Of a stretch of DNA of 64,000 nt, positions 55,147 through 63,808 are shown in pieces; position 1 is the first letter of the stretch; the number at the start of each line of letters is the position of its first letter. The stretch spans positions 2,852,001 through 2,916,000 of the forward strand of contig NC_019751.1 in NCBI RefSeq assembly GCF_000317435.1, given 5' to 3'. Below the pieces are notes generated by a model that was not told the DNA's origin, searched no databases, and saw only the letters and a list, made by a program, of their open reading frames with translations. A program made the position numbers and the translations under genes. This DNA comes from Calothrix sp. PCC 6303. GTDB taxonomy: Bacteria; Cyanobacteriota; Cyanobacteriia; Cyanobacteriales; Nostocaceae.

Positions 55147-57166
55147 TATTATCTTCCTCCTCTAAATTAGCAATAAATTCAGCGATAATATCTCGAATTC
55201 GCTTATATTTTCTGCCATCAGCACGGGACAAATTAAATACCTCCTGGACTATTTGATGTAGTTCATAACCTCGACTGTGGAGTGAATAAATTTGAGACTT
55301 AGTTAAATCATCAATGGTAATATTAAAAGAAAACTCCTCCGAGTGATTATTATTAACTAGTGAATCAGTTGTCAATTTATTTAACTTTGTCCGCAAAGTT
55401 TGATTATTAGAAGAAGTTTCACCTTTAAGCTCAATATTAAAACTCGAAAAGTTCAACTTAGAATCCCAACAAGGACTATTATTTCCCGCACTCATTGCTT
55501 GATCTAAATACCCTTTAAAAGCAGCTTTCGTACCCAAATATAAACCCTGAAGACGCATCACACCTTTGGGAGATTTATACAGCATATCTCCACCACCCAA
55601 TAAACTTGCTGCGCGATCATCATCGGGATTACCCAGAATAATCCCACTATCTTCAGGACGAGACACCATAAAAGCAACCTTGCCCGAACAATTTGAGCGA
55701 ATCAAAGGTTTAATCACATCCTTATCGGGACGTTGGGTAAAGAGGAAAATATTGATTCCCGCAGCACCGGCTTTTGCAAGTAATTTCATCAAAGCCATTT
55801 CGATTTGGTCTTTGTAGGTGCTATCGGATAGTAAATCAAAGCACTCATCTGTTACCGAAATAATTCGTGGCATGGGGCGATCGCAAAACATTTGGTTGTA
55901 CTCGTTAATATTTTCAACCCCTACTTTTTTAAACTCTTGATAGCGAAGTTCCTCTTCTGCAACCAAATAATTGAAAATTTGCAGGGTACTAGCTGCATCC
56001 TCGGCAACTGGTGCAATAAGATGAGGAAGTCCATTAAAGCAAGTTAGGGAAACCAGTTTGACATCACTAAGGGCAAGTTTTACCAAGCTGGGAGGGTAAC
56101 GCAGTGCTAAATACAGAACCATCGCTTTTTCAAACTGGCTTTTTCCACCACCAGTCATTCCCCCTCCTAAAGTGTGGTAAACATTTGAATCGCACAAGGA
56201 GATTTCGATATACTTACCATCGACATCCACACCAGCGGGGATGACGATACGGTTAATATCAATCTCACTTTGCAAATCAACATAATCTGAGAAGTTTGCT
56301 ATTTGGCGATCGCATCTGGGAATATCAAACACCACAGCACCGGGTATAACAGATATCATCGGTGGGTTATCAAATCCAAGTTGTTCCCCCAATTGTTGAA
56401 CCAAGTCGCTACCAAGTCCTTGAACTTTTTTGAAGCTAACCCCTTTCCCTAGCTTGATTTTGATACGTTTGAAGGTGGGACCAGTTTTGGTATCGATATA
56501 GCTACAGGTAATGCCAAAATCATTCAGGGTTTCGACCAAAGTATTACCCACTTGGGAATTAAAACTTTCTTGAACCAAAGTAGTATTTTGAGCGGTATTT
56601 GCAATCGCATTATTCTGTGCAATACCTTTCTCAAGGGATAGAGATGGAATTTCTCCATTTTTCTTTGCCACCAATTCTGCTGTTTTATAGACAAGTTGTT
56701 TCAAGTAAATGTTTTTAGTTGATTCAGCTATTTTAATTAAATCTTGGTAAGATTTAATTTCTTGATATTGTTGATATAGTTCAATAATAAAAGCATCACG
56801 TTCATATTTACTGATATATCGATTAGTTAAAATATATTCCAAAGCCAACTTAGAAAAAGCCAAATCTTCTAGGTTTAGTTCTTCCGAACAAGCATCGATA
56901 ATTTGTTCAACAGAAGTCCCACTAATTACAGCTTGGTAAATTATTTCAAATAAATAATTATGGTCATAACTCTTGATAGGTCGAATAATTTTGCTACCAA
57001 AGTCAGATTCTTGAAGAATATCGACAACATATTGCTGTTGACTCAAATCGAATACTTGTTCTGCTTCTGTTAGAATTTCCTGGTTGGATAATCCTTGTAA
57101 CTTGAGAGCATTAACAGCACAGGTGATTTCGGCGTTATCATAATTTGACATACTCTCAACCTCCAA
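55136..57166 (-). CDS. FtsK/SpoIIIE-like DNA translocase (conjugation or segregation type)
   Basis: 676 residues. The Walker A motif GGGMTGGGKSQFEKAM is at about 333-348 and the Walker B region RIISVTDECFDLL at about 436; IFLFTQRPDKDVIKPLIRSN and VAFMVSRPEDSGIILG follow as in FtsK-type motors. The N-terminal third is helical and unknown; the C-terminus has an HTH-like segment (IYSLHSRGYELHQIVQEVFNL). No transmembrane helices. It overlaps both neighbours by 11 bases, so it is in one operon with the lysozyme-like and RusA-like genes. It probably pumps DNA in element transfer. Confidence 0.8.
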   Translation of the reverse strand: MEVESMSNYDNAEITCAVNALKLQGLSNQEILTEAEQVFDLSQQQYVVDILQESDFGSKIIRPIKSYDHNYLFEIIYQAVISGTSVEQIIDACSEELNLEDLAFSKLALEYILTNRYISKYERDAFIIELYQQYQEIKSYQDLIKIAESTKNIYLKQLVYKTAELVAKKNGEIPSLSLEKGIAQNNAIANTAQNTTLVQESFNSQVGNTLVETLNDFGITCSYIDTKTGPTFKRIKIKLGKGVSFKKVQGLGSDLVQQLGEQLGFDNPPMISVIPGAVVFDIPRCDRQIANFSDYVDLQSEIDINRIVIPAGVDVDGKYIEISLCDSNVYHTLGGGMTGGGKSQFEKAMVLYLALRYPPSLVKLALSDVKLVSLTCFNGLPHLIAPVAEDAASTLQIFNYLVAEEELRYQEFKKVGVENINEYNQMFCDRPMPRIISVTDECFDLLSDSTYKDQIEMALMKLLAKAGAAGINIFLFTQRPDKDVIKPLIRSNCSGKVAFMVSRPEDSGIILGNPDDDRAASLLGGGDMLYKSPKGVMRLQGLYLGTKAAFKGYLDQAMSAGNNSPCWDSKLNFSSFNIELKGETSSNNQTLRTKLNKLTTDSLVNNNHSEEFSFNITIDDLTKSQIYSLHSRGYELHQIVQEVFNLSRADGRKYKRIRDIIAEFIANLEEEDNNDT

Positions 57167-57956
57167 CAGTTAACAATTGCTGTCGATAATAATTATTTAA
57201 TTTCTCCATACTTTTGGGATTTTGGTTATAAGAATTGCAGGGAAATGAAGCCCAGATTTTACCGACTTTACATGCAGCTTTATCAAAATTGCCTGATTCA
57301 ACGTCTGCGATCGCACGATTACGCCGAATATATTCCACAGCCATTCTGTCCTGAGATACGGGTGAAAAATCAGCCAACTTTAACTTTGGTTGTAAATCCC
57401 ACCAAGACTTATCCAACATTTGATAAGCACCAGCAGCAGTCGAGCAAATTCGGTTGCCATTAATTGGCGCACATTGTTTAATTAATGGGTGTGTCGAGAA
57501 ATCATTAAAATTGCCATTGAACACCAATTTTCGATAACTTTCGGTTCCACTATTTCCAGTTTCAGCCCAGCGAATAGTTGCTAAAAAAGCTTGCATTCTC
57601 GGAGAATATTTAGAACTTACTCCAATATCAGTCTGATGAGAATTAGTGTTAAATCCAAAACTTTGAGAACCTAACAAACAGTAAATACCCAAACAGGAAA
57701 CAGAAGCCAAAGATAAATGAATGGGTTGAATTCTACTCTTCATACGACGATAATCAACTCCAGAAACTAATCCAAATATTCCACCCAGAATAAAACCGAA
57801 TTTCCAACTATCGAGAGAATTAGTAAAAGCGCGAATAAAGCATACTTTATCAGCACCGGGAGAAACTAAACCGCATGGAACAGAAGCAATTCCGTAGTTC
57901 ATGGCAACCGAACTCGCAGCACCAATTAATCCGGAAATGAAGATTTTCACTAACAT
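57156..57956 (-). CDS. lysozyme-like (GH104/phage endolysin-type) protein with N-terminal membrane helices
   Basis: 266 residues. The N-terminal ~100 residues have hydrophobic segments (IFISGLIGAASSVAMNYGIA; FGFILGGIFGLVSG; a third near 80). The C-terminal ~150 residues match lysozyme-like transglycosylases: AFLATIRWAETGNSGTESYRKLVF with the catalytic Glu, then CSTAAGAYQMLDKSWWDL and NNYYRQQLLTVG. It would make a local hole in peptidoglycan, as VirB1-type proteins do in conjugation. It starts 1 base before the end of the M23 gene's stop and overlaps the FtsK-like gene. Confidence 0.8.
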   Translation of the reverse strand: MLVKIFISGLIGAASSVAMNYGIASVPCGLVSPGADKVCFIRAFTNSLDSWKFGFILGGIFGLVSGVDYRRMKSRIQPIHLSLASVSCLGIYCLLGSQSFGFNTNSHQTDIGVSSKYSPRMQAFLATIRWAETGNSGTESYRKLVFNGNFNDFSTHPLIKQCAPINGNRICSTAAGAYQMLDKSWWDLQPKLKLADFSPVSQDRMAVEYIRRNRAIADVESGNFDKAACKVGKIWASFPCNSYNQNPKSMEKLNNYYRQQLLTVGG

Positions 57957-57957
57957 A

Positions 57958-58599
57958 TTACCGACCTGCTAAATACTGTTGCAAGTAAGGACGGGGGTTA
58001 ACAGGTTTACCATTAACTCGAACTTCAAAATGTAAATGTGGTGCAGTAGACATTCCGGTACTACCTACTGCTGCAACCATCTGTCCCTTTATAACCTGCT
58101 GTCCTTCTCTCACGTAAAGCTTGCTTGCATGACCGTAAAGCGTTGATTTTCCAGCGTTATGATTCACTACTACGGTGTTCCCATAACCTCCTTTTTCTCC
58201 AGCAAGTTCAACCGAACCAGCATCAACCGCATAAATTGGAGTACCCAAATCAGCACCAAAATCGATACCAGTATGGAATCTGCGTTCTCCGGTAATTGGA
58301 TGAATTCTCCAACCAAATCCGCTTGTTACAGGAGCGTTTTTGACAGTTGGGAAAGCTATTCGAGCATCCCTGAAGTCAGTTGTGTTAGTTGTAACAATTA
58401 GGTTTTGGAGTGATTTGACCAAATATTGAGATTCCACCCAGGAGGAGATTTGGGGAAGTGCGATCGCTAGAGTCAAGAAAAAGCTAGCAAAGGCATAGTG
58501 CCAATTTGCATCATTCGAGATGCGATCTAATTGTTGATTATCAACAGTTTCATCCTCATTACTGGCTTTGGTTCTATCGATTTCCAGCTTGATTCGCAT
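57958..58599 (-). CDS. M23-family peptidase (LytM-like) with one transmembrane helix
   Basis: 213 residues. A transmembrane helix lies near 33-52 (WHYAFASFFLTLAIALPQIS). The M23 domain contains TSGFGWRIHP, RRFHTGIDFGADLGTPIYAV (H-x4-D zinc ligands) and the HLHFEVRVNG motif (H-x-H). It cleaves peptide crossbridges in peptidoglycan. As first gene of the M23 / lysozyme / FtsK / RusA minus-strand set, it probably serves envelope passage during DNA transfer. Confidence 0.87.
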   Translation of the reverse strand: MRIKLEIDRTKASNEDETVDNQQLDRISNDANWHYAFASFFLTLAIALPQISSWVESQYLVKSLQNLIVTTNTTDFRDARIAFPTVKNAPVTSGFGWRIHPITGERRFHTGIDFGADLGTPIYAVDAGSVELAGEKGGYGNTVVVNHNAGKSTLYGHASKLYVREGQQVIKGQMVAAVGSTGMSTAPHLHFEVRVNGKPVNPRPYLQQYLAGR

Positions 58600-58662
58600 T
58601 TTGACAACTCGAATTAGTGAAACTTAGCAACTTTTCAAAATTGTTCTTGGGATTATTGCAAA

Positions 58663-60433
58663 TGGGTGCGACTCTTTTAGTAGTACAAGGTATGGTATAA
58701 GAGTAATAGGAGACAAGTCAACCAGAGTAATGTTTCAGTGCAAAAATGAAACAGATGCATCCTTGCTTGTCAAAAGATAAAAACGGGAATAAGTACGGAC
58801 GTATGCAAGCATCTAGATCAAATCCAGGGATGTTTTGGGAAGAAGCACGAGAACTATTTGAAGAAATAGTTGGTTGGCTGGACTCAGATAGTATTTGTGG
58901 GTTGGAGCATGGAGAAATAGAAAGTAAGTTGCTTGATAATGGATATGAACTACTTAGAAGGCTGTTACAAGGATACTTTGATAAGCGTAGCCAAGACGAA
59001 ACGGATTCTGAGTGGGTAGGAAAAGACCAAGCCAAGCGAACGCACAAGAAAAATTGTCAAGGAAATTAACAACAATATTTGGCACAGTAATCGCAAACCG
59101 AATCGGTTACGGAGGTAGAAAGATAAACACCCTATTTCCATTAGATGCAGAGCTAAACCTACCAGCAGAACAATATTCTCACGGATTAAGACAACGAGTA
59201 GCAGTGGAAGTAGCTCGTTCAGGATTTAGGGAAACAGTGGATATTATCGAAAAACAACAGCAGCCAAAATTGGTAAACGGCAAGCAGAAGAACTAGCGTA
59301 CCAGAGCGCTGTCGATTTTGATGATTTCTACACATATCAACAGGCAGAAGCGGTACAAGTTGAGGAAATAGGAGAAATTGTTGTAATCAGTGCAGATGGG
59401 AAAGTGTGATTGTGAGCCACTCGACACGGGCTGTGCCCAGTGTCGAAGTGGCGGTGCGTACAGAGGATTTACGTCCCCAAACCCAAAAACGAGCGCAAGC
59501 TTCCAGCAAGAAGTTAGATAAGCGTTTAACCAAAGGAGAAAAAGCCAATGCCAAACGAATGGCAACGGTAGCTTCAGTTTACACAATCAACCCGTTTGTT
59601 CGTACAGTTGAGCAAATAGTTAACCCATCCGATGAGGATAAGAAAATAAAGCGTCCTAAACCTATTGGAAAAAGGGTTTGGGCTTCTGTTGCCAAGGAAC
59701 CAGAAGTCGTCATTAAAGAGGCTTTCGATGAGGCATTGCATCGTGATCCAGATCGGCAAAAACGCTTTTGTGCCTTGGTCGATGGTAATAAGCAACAATT
59801 ATCGTTGATGAAGAAATTTCCAAAAAACATCACCTCGAACTGACTATTGTCCTGGATATTATCCATGTGATTGAGTATTTGTGGAAAGCAGCATTTGTAT
59901 TTTATTCCAGTACGGATAAACAAGCCGAAGCCTGGGTTACGAAACGTTTGAAGTCTATCCTTGAGGGGAAATCCAGTGATGTTGCTTCTGGGATGCGAAC
60001 AAGCGCGACAAAACGTAAACTCACACCCCAAGAACGCAAACCTGTGGATAACTGTGCCAGATATTTGCTCAACAACCGCGAATATCTCAAATACCATGAT
60101 TATTTAAAAGCTGGGTTGCCAATTGCTACCGGAGTTATCGAAGGTGCTTGCCGTCATCTGATTAAAGATCGGATGGATATTACTGGTGCCAGATGGAGTC
60201 TAGCTGGTGCCGAGGCTGTTTTACGGCTTCGTTCTTTGTATATTAGCGGGGATTGGCATAAGTATTGGCGCTTCCATTTACACCAAGAGCATAAACGCAA
60301 TCATCTTGCTCTGTATCAAGGTGCAATTCCCTTGATGAAGCGAGTTGCTAAAGCCCGTTGCCCTATTACCCCTTCACCCCTTCCAATACCTGTCTAAACT
60401 ACATTTCCTGTCTTACTAAAAGAGCCGCACCCA
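58663..60433 (+). mobile_element. degenerate ISKra4-like element, ~1.77 kb
   Basis: TGGGTGCGACTCTTTTAGTA (58663-58682) and TACTAAAAGAGCCGCACCCA (60414-60433) are inverted repeats with one mismatch. The transposase inside is broken by frameshifts and an inserted palindrome. No clear target duplication. Confidence 0.8.
58746..60397 (+). pseudogene. ISKra4-family transposase with several frame breaks
   Basis: Successive frames cover one protein: 58746-59069 (RELFEEIVGWLDSDSICGLE), 59012-59296 (INTLFPLDAELNLPAEQYSH), an unbroken piece at about 59270-59408 (AKIGKRQAEELAYQSAVDF), 59406-59843 (EDLRPQTQKRAQASSKKLDK) and 59867-60397 (GVIEGACRHLIKDRMDITGA, then RWSLAGAEAVLRLRSL). This is the ISKra4 layout. 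At least three frame changes and a short palindromic insertion near 59415-59455 make it inactive. Confidence 0.8.
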
Positions 60434-60448
60434 AATTAATTGGCATAA

Positions 60449-61909
60449 CAATACCTCTGCCAAATTAAGAGGATTCAACGCCCGTAGAAACGTGATGAAT
60501 ACGCCCTAAAGAAGTAAGCTTGGCAAAAATCCGGGTTAATAAAATAGGCTCAGGGATTTCTGGAAGCATTTTTAAGATCTCATGGACATATCGAAAGCCA
60601 CGATAATGAGCCTTAAGATCAATAATGCCGGAGTCAGGATTCAGGATGCGGAAATCAGCGAGAAGATGATGAGATAAATTAACCATAAAGAATGCTAGAT
60701 TAGCAGCATTAGTCACCGCAGTTTGACCGATGTTCATAAAGTCTTCCAATCCCCAAAATTGCTTGGCATCACGGAAGTTAAACTCGATCTGAAAGCGTAG
60801 TTTGTAGTAGTCAATTATTTTCTCAGATGACAACTTTAGGTCACTAGAAAACAGAATTACGTGACTGCGAGCATTAGTTTTCAGATTTGTTTTCACCAAA
60901 ATAACTACATTCAGGGACTGGGCAAATTCTTTGTGCAGTAAAGTAGCTTGGTAACTATCGGTTTGGATATCCTCTTCGATACTACTTTGACGCAAATATT
61001 CATCAGAAATATTACGCCAGTCTAGTTTATCTCCGTATTTACGGCGTGAACGATGATTAGGGTCAGGATTTTGGTAAGGTATGTATAATGCTGAATCGTG
61101 GCGTAACTTGGAAATTATATGTAAGTTGACCTGTCGAGCCATCTGCAAAGCATTATTGTTTCCAAAATGACCATCTAAGACTAAGTAAGTCAGTGGGATA
61201 AAGTTAGCTACCAGCTTGACTAGCTCATTAATCATCTTCTTAATTCTGAGTAATTCAGATGTGAGAATTACTTCGGTCTTGTTTTTATTTTTACTCCCTT
61301 TTGGTCGTCCACGTCCACGTTTTTCTTTGGCTTTTATTTCTGGTCTTGGCGATACACTACTTTTTTCTATATCGTTCTTTATTACCTGTTCTATTTGAAT
61401 CGGAAATGAGTGCCTTTGTTCAACACTTACTAATGATAATGTAAAGAAAGATAGCCCTGATATTGGCTTACTTACTAGGCTGGAAAAGAATCTATCCAAC
61501 CCATAAGTTTTTTTCCCAGATTTACTTACTACAACTTCATCTCCTGCAAGCAAATAAACCTCATTTGCACGGAACAAATGCTTGCGGAAAAATAGCCAAA
61601 ACAATGTCGCCCAAGGGATTACCGTATGAAAAAATCTCAACATCGTCCGATAACTACCACCACTACCTGTCCAACGAGAAATTCCCAACATAGTGACTCG
61701 CCCGCTCATCGCTAACATTGCCAAGATTATTTGGTTCAATTGCTTCATCGTTGTAGCATTTATCTGCGGCAGGAAGCACTGTAACAATGATAAAATGTCA
61801 AACATGGGCGCACATAGTGGTTTTTGAGTTGTCGTTGTGAGAGACAATAACTCTACTACGAAACGCCCTACCTCTTCCTCTTCATCCTCTTACTTTGGCG
61901 AAGGTATTG
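60449..61909 (-). mobile_element. IS4-like element, 1461 bp, with GCATAA target duplication
   Basis: The ends CAATACC (60449) and GGTATTG (61909) continue as imperfect inverted repeats (GCCAAA and TAAGAGGAT shared). GCATAA flanks on both sides (60443-60448 and 61910-61915). It inserted 15 bases from the right end of the ISKra4-like element. Confidence 0.85.
60465..61847 (-). CDS. DDE transposase of the IS4-like element
   Basis: 460 residues. VYLLAGDEVVVSKSGKKTYG has the first Asp, YLVLDGHFGNNNALQMARQV the second, and YKLRFQIEFNFRDAKQFWGL the YREK-like Glu region, as in IS4-superfamily proteins common in cyanobacteria. A basic insert KAKEKRGRGRPKGSKNKNKT (near residue 175) includes an AT-hook-like RGRPKGS. 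It appears complete and fits tightly between the inverted repeats. Confidence 0.85.
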   Translation of the reverse strand: MSLTTTTQKPLCAPMFDILSLLQCFLPQINATTMKQLNQIILAMLAMSGRVTMLGISRWTGSGGSYRTMLRFFHTVIPWATLFWLFFRKHLFRANEVYLLAGDEVVVSKSGKKTYGLDRFFSSLVSKPISGLSFFTLSLVSVEQRHSFPIQIEQVIKNDIEKSSVSPRPEIKAKEKRGRGRPKGSKNKNKTEVILTSELLRIKKMINELVKLVANFIPLTYLVLDGHFGNNNALQMARQVNLHIISKLRHDSALYIPYQNPDPNHRSRRKYGDKLDWRNISDEYLRQSSIEEDIQTDSYQATLLHKEFAQSLNVVILVKTNLKTNARSHVILFSSDLKLSSEKIIDYYKLRFQIEFNFRDAKQFWGLEDFMNIGQTAVTNAANLAFFMVNLSHHLLADFRILNPDSGIIDLKAHYRGFRYVHEILKMLPEIPEPILLTRIFAKLTSLGRIHHVSTGVESS

Positions 61910-61910
61910 G

Positions 61911-62396
61911 CATAAAGTACGAGATTATTTAGCTGATCCAAAAGAGGGAAGAGAATTAATAGAGATGGTGATTTATCTCGGTTTGCCTCCCGCAAAAGAA
62001 AGATTTGAAGAACAGCGAAAAAGCAAAGAAAAATTCATCTATTGGGCAAAAAGTAATGGTTTTTTAGTCGTAACCAAAGAAGGTAAAGCGAAAGGAGATG
62101 ATTACGAGAATAATGTTGATGTAGTGATGGCGATAGATGCAATTGAGTTAGCTTTAGAAATTAAACCAGATATTGTGGTTCTGGTAACGGGGGATTCTGA
62201 TTTTGCTTATTTAGCACAGAAATTGAGAAGACGTGGAATCCGGGTTGAGGTGGCTTCAGTCGAACAGTCTTTAGGAAGTGATTTAAAAAATTCAGCTAAT
62301 AGCGTAGTGGATTTAACTGAGGTGTTTGATAAATTTGACCAGCATGATACTAACCAAAATTATCACCGCATTGGTAGTTATAATATCTTTGATTAA
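61911..62396 (+). pseudogene. NYN-domain (LabA/DUF88-like) protein, 5' end removed by IS elements
   Basis: With the IS4-like element removed, the frame reads INWHKVRDYLADPKEGRELI from the ISKra4 end onward, then NVDVVMAIDAIELALEIKPD, VVLVTGDSDFAYLAQKLRRR and GIRVEVASVEQSLGSDLKNS. The D-V-x-x-x-D and TGDSDF motifs are the NYN/PIN-like nuclease core. The first ~25-30 residues, with the initial D-x-x-N, are missing. ATG 61965 could start a shortened product. It is upstream of, and close to (14 bases), the coiled-coil gene. Confidence 0.7.
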
Positions 62397-62410
62397 GGAA
62401 GGAGTTCTTC

Positions 62411-62794
62411 ATGGGGACAGTCAATGGCAAATTAATTAATCAAAAAATTAATCATTTTGATGAACTTACACAAAAGACTGAGAGAATTAATCAACGTTGT
62501 GAGGATTTAGAGTCTCAAGTTATTGCTATAACCAAACACAACTACACACAACATTTGCAAAAGTTAAACCAGGAAATTAATAGTCATAAATCATATCTCC
62601 AGAAGTTAGAGCAGAAAATTGGCTTTTTAGAAGATGTAGCATCCAGACAAGCTAAACAGTTATTTTTTCTCAAGATTAGCGGTGTTATTGCTTTAGTTAG
62701 TTTATGGCTTATCTTTGGCATGAATAATCAACCTGAACAGAGCAAAACCAAGCCTCATAGAAAAGCAGAATCTCTGGAATTTACTCAATCTTAA
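62411..62794 (+). CDS. coiled-coil protein with one C-terminal transmembrane helix
   Basis: 127 residues with AAGGAG at 62398-62403. Residues ~15-85 are a continuous coiled coil (NHFDELTQKTERINQRCEDL and LQKLNQEINSHKSYLQKLEQ). A transmembrane helix follows at about 88-105 (FLKISGVIALVSLWLIFGM), then a short tail. It may be a tail-anchored tether. It lies 72 bases before the ubiquitin-like gene, so it may belong to the same operon. No named family. Confidence 0.6.
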   Translation: MGTVNGKLINQKINHFDELTQKTERINQRCEDLESQVIAITKHNYTQHLQKLNQEINSHKSYLQKLEQKIGFLEDVASRQAKQLFFLKISGVIALVSLWLIFGMNNQPEQSKTKPHRKAESLEFTQS

Positions 62795-62866
62795 TCTATG
62801 AATAAGTTATTTATAGATATTTAAATCATCATCAGCTAAAGAATTGGAACAAAGTGAGAAAATAAG

Positions 62867-63064
62867 ATGAGAGCAATTGTTAACGGGAAACTGGTTGATT
62901 TACCAGAAGGTACAACTGTTGAACAGTTGAGAAAAAAGTTACCAGAAATTGGTCAGGATGATGTGATGGAAGAAGGTTTTAGTGGTACTCGTCCTCTGAA
63001 AAATAATGAAGCACTAAAAGAAGGTTCAAAGGTGTGGACTGTACCTAAAATCGTCAAAGGATAA
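62867..63064 (+). CDS. ubiquitin-like protein (prokaryotic beta-grasp conjugation modifier)
   Basis: 65 residues. MRAIVNGKLVDLPEGTTVEQ is the first beta hairpin and helix start of a beta-grasp fold; LRKKLPEIGQDD continues the helix; KVWTVPKIVKG is the last strand, ending in Gly at the very C-terminus, as expected for a modifier that needs no trimming. It is followed directly by an E2-like gene and a JAB-type gene, the hallmark order of bacterial Ubl-E2-E1/JAB operons. The fold assignment is by pattern and context; substrate unknown. Confidence 0.75.
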   Translation: MRAIVNGKLVDLPEGTTVEQLRKKLPEIGQDDVMEEGFSGTRPLKNNEALKEGSKVWTVPKIVKG

Positions 63065-63172
63065 GAGAATTTAATATTTGAGATTTTGGATTTAAAGAAG
63101 TGACTAGAGGCGTTTCAATACAACGTCTGTAGGAGAATTGGAATTGAATACTTGGAATTTTTAAGGAGAATT

Positions 63173-63658
63173 ATGGCAGTTACAATCAGTCAAGAAAAAG
63201 CAGGATTTAAACCCAGTCAGCGAATAATAGAAGAACTAAAACTGTTAGAAAAAGTTGCCAGGAATGTAATTGTTGGTAGCAAGACGGTTGGTGATATCAA
63301 ATATATTGCTGTTTTAATTAAGGGAATGCCTTTGTCTTCTAAAAAGTTTACAGTTTCAAATACAGATGTGTTGTTTTTGTTACCACCAGATTACCCACGA
63401 CTTCCTCCCATTGGCTGTTATCTAAATTACCCATGGAATACGTTAGGAGAAGGAGATCATCATTTTACCCGACAAAGTTATTATGGAGCGCCATTTCTAA
63501 GTGAAGAAGGATGGTACTGGTACTGTGTGGGATTAGGAGGAGGATTTAACCACGATGTTTGGTTAAATTCTTGGAGACCTAGTAATAATCCTGAGAATGG
63601 TCATAATCTTGCGACTTTGTTTGTAACTGCTCGTCATGCGATTAATAGTGATGATTGA
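63173..63658 (+). CDS. prokaryotic E2-like (Prok-E2 family) protein
   Basis: 161 residues from ATG 63173 with AAGGAG at 63163-63168 (a TTG at 63152 would add 7 residues). LLPPDYPRLPPIGCYLNYPW, GEGDHHFTRQSYYGAPFLSE, WYWYCVGLGGGFNHDVWLNS and NLATLFVTARHAI show the Pro-rich loop, His, Trp-rich segment and C-terminal helix of prokaryotic E2-fold families next to Ubl genes. Cys residues at GCYL and YWYC are candidates for the thioester site; which one is catalytic is not certain. It should carry the modifier from an E1-like ThiF protein to targets. Confidence 0.72.
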   Translation: MAVTISQEKAGFKPSQRIIEELKLLEKVARNVIVGSKTVGDIKYIAVLIKGMPLSSKKFTVSNTDVLFLLPPDYPRLPPIGCYLNYPWNTLGEGDHHFTRQSYYGAPFLSEEGWYWYCVGLGGGFNHDVWLNSWRPSNNPENGHNLATLFVTARHAINSDD

Positions 63659-63808
63659 TTTTGGGAAATAGGAAATAGGGGATTGGGAATAAAGCTGTCA
63701 ATATGACCGCAGACATGATGAATTTACACATTTGGGATGCTTCCATTTAGTCAGTATTTAGAGAAGCTCCATCGCTAATAGCTAAAAACCATGAATCAAC
63801 AATAAATC

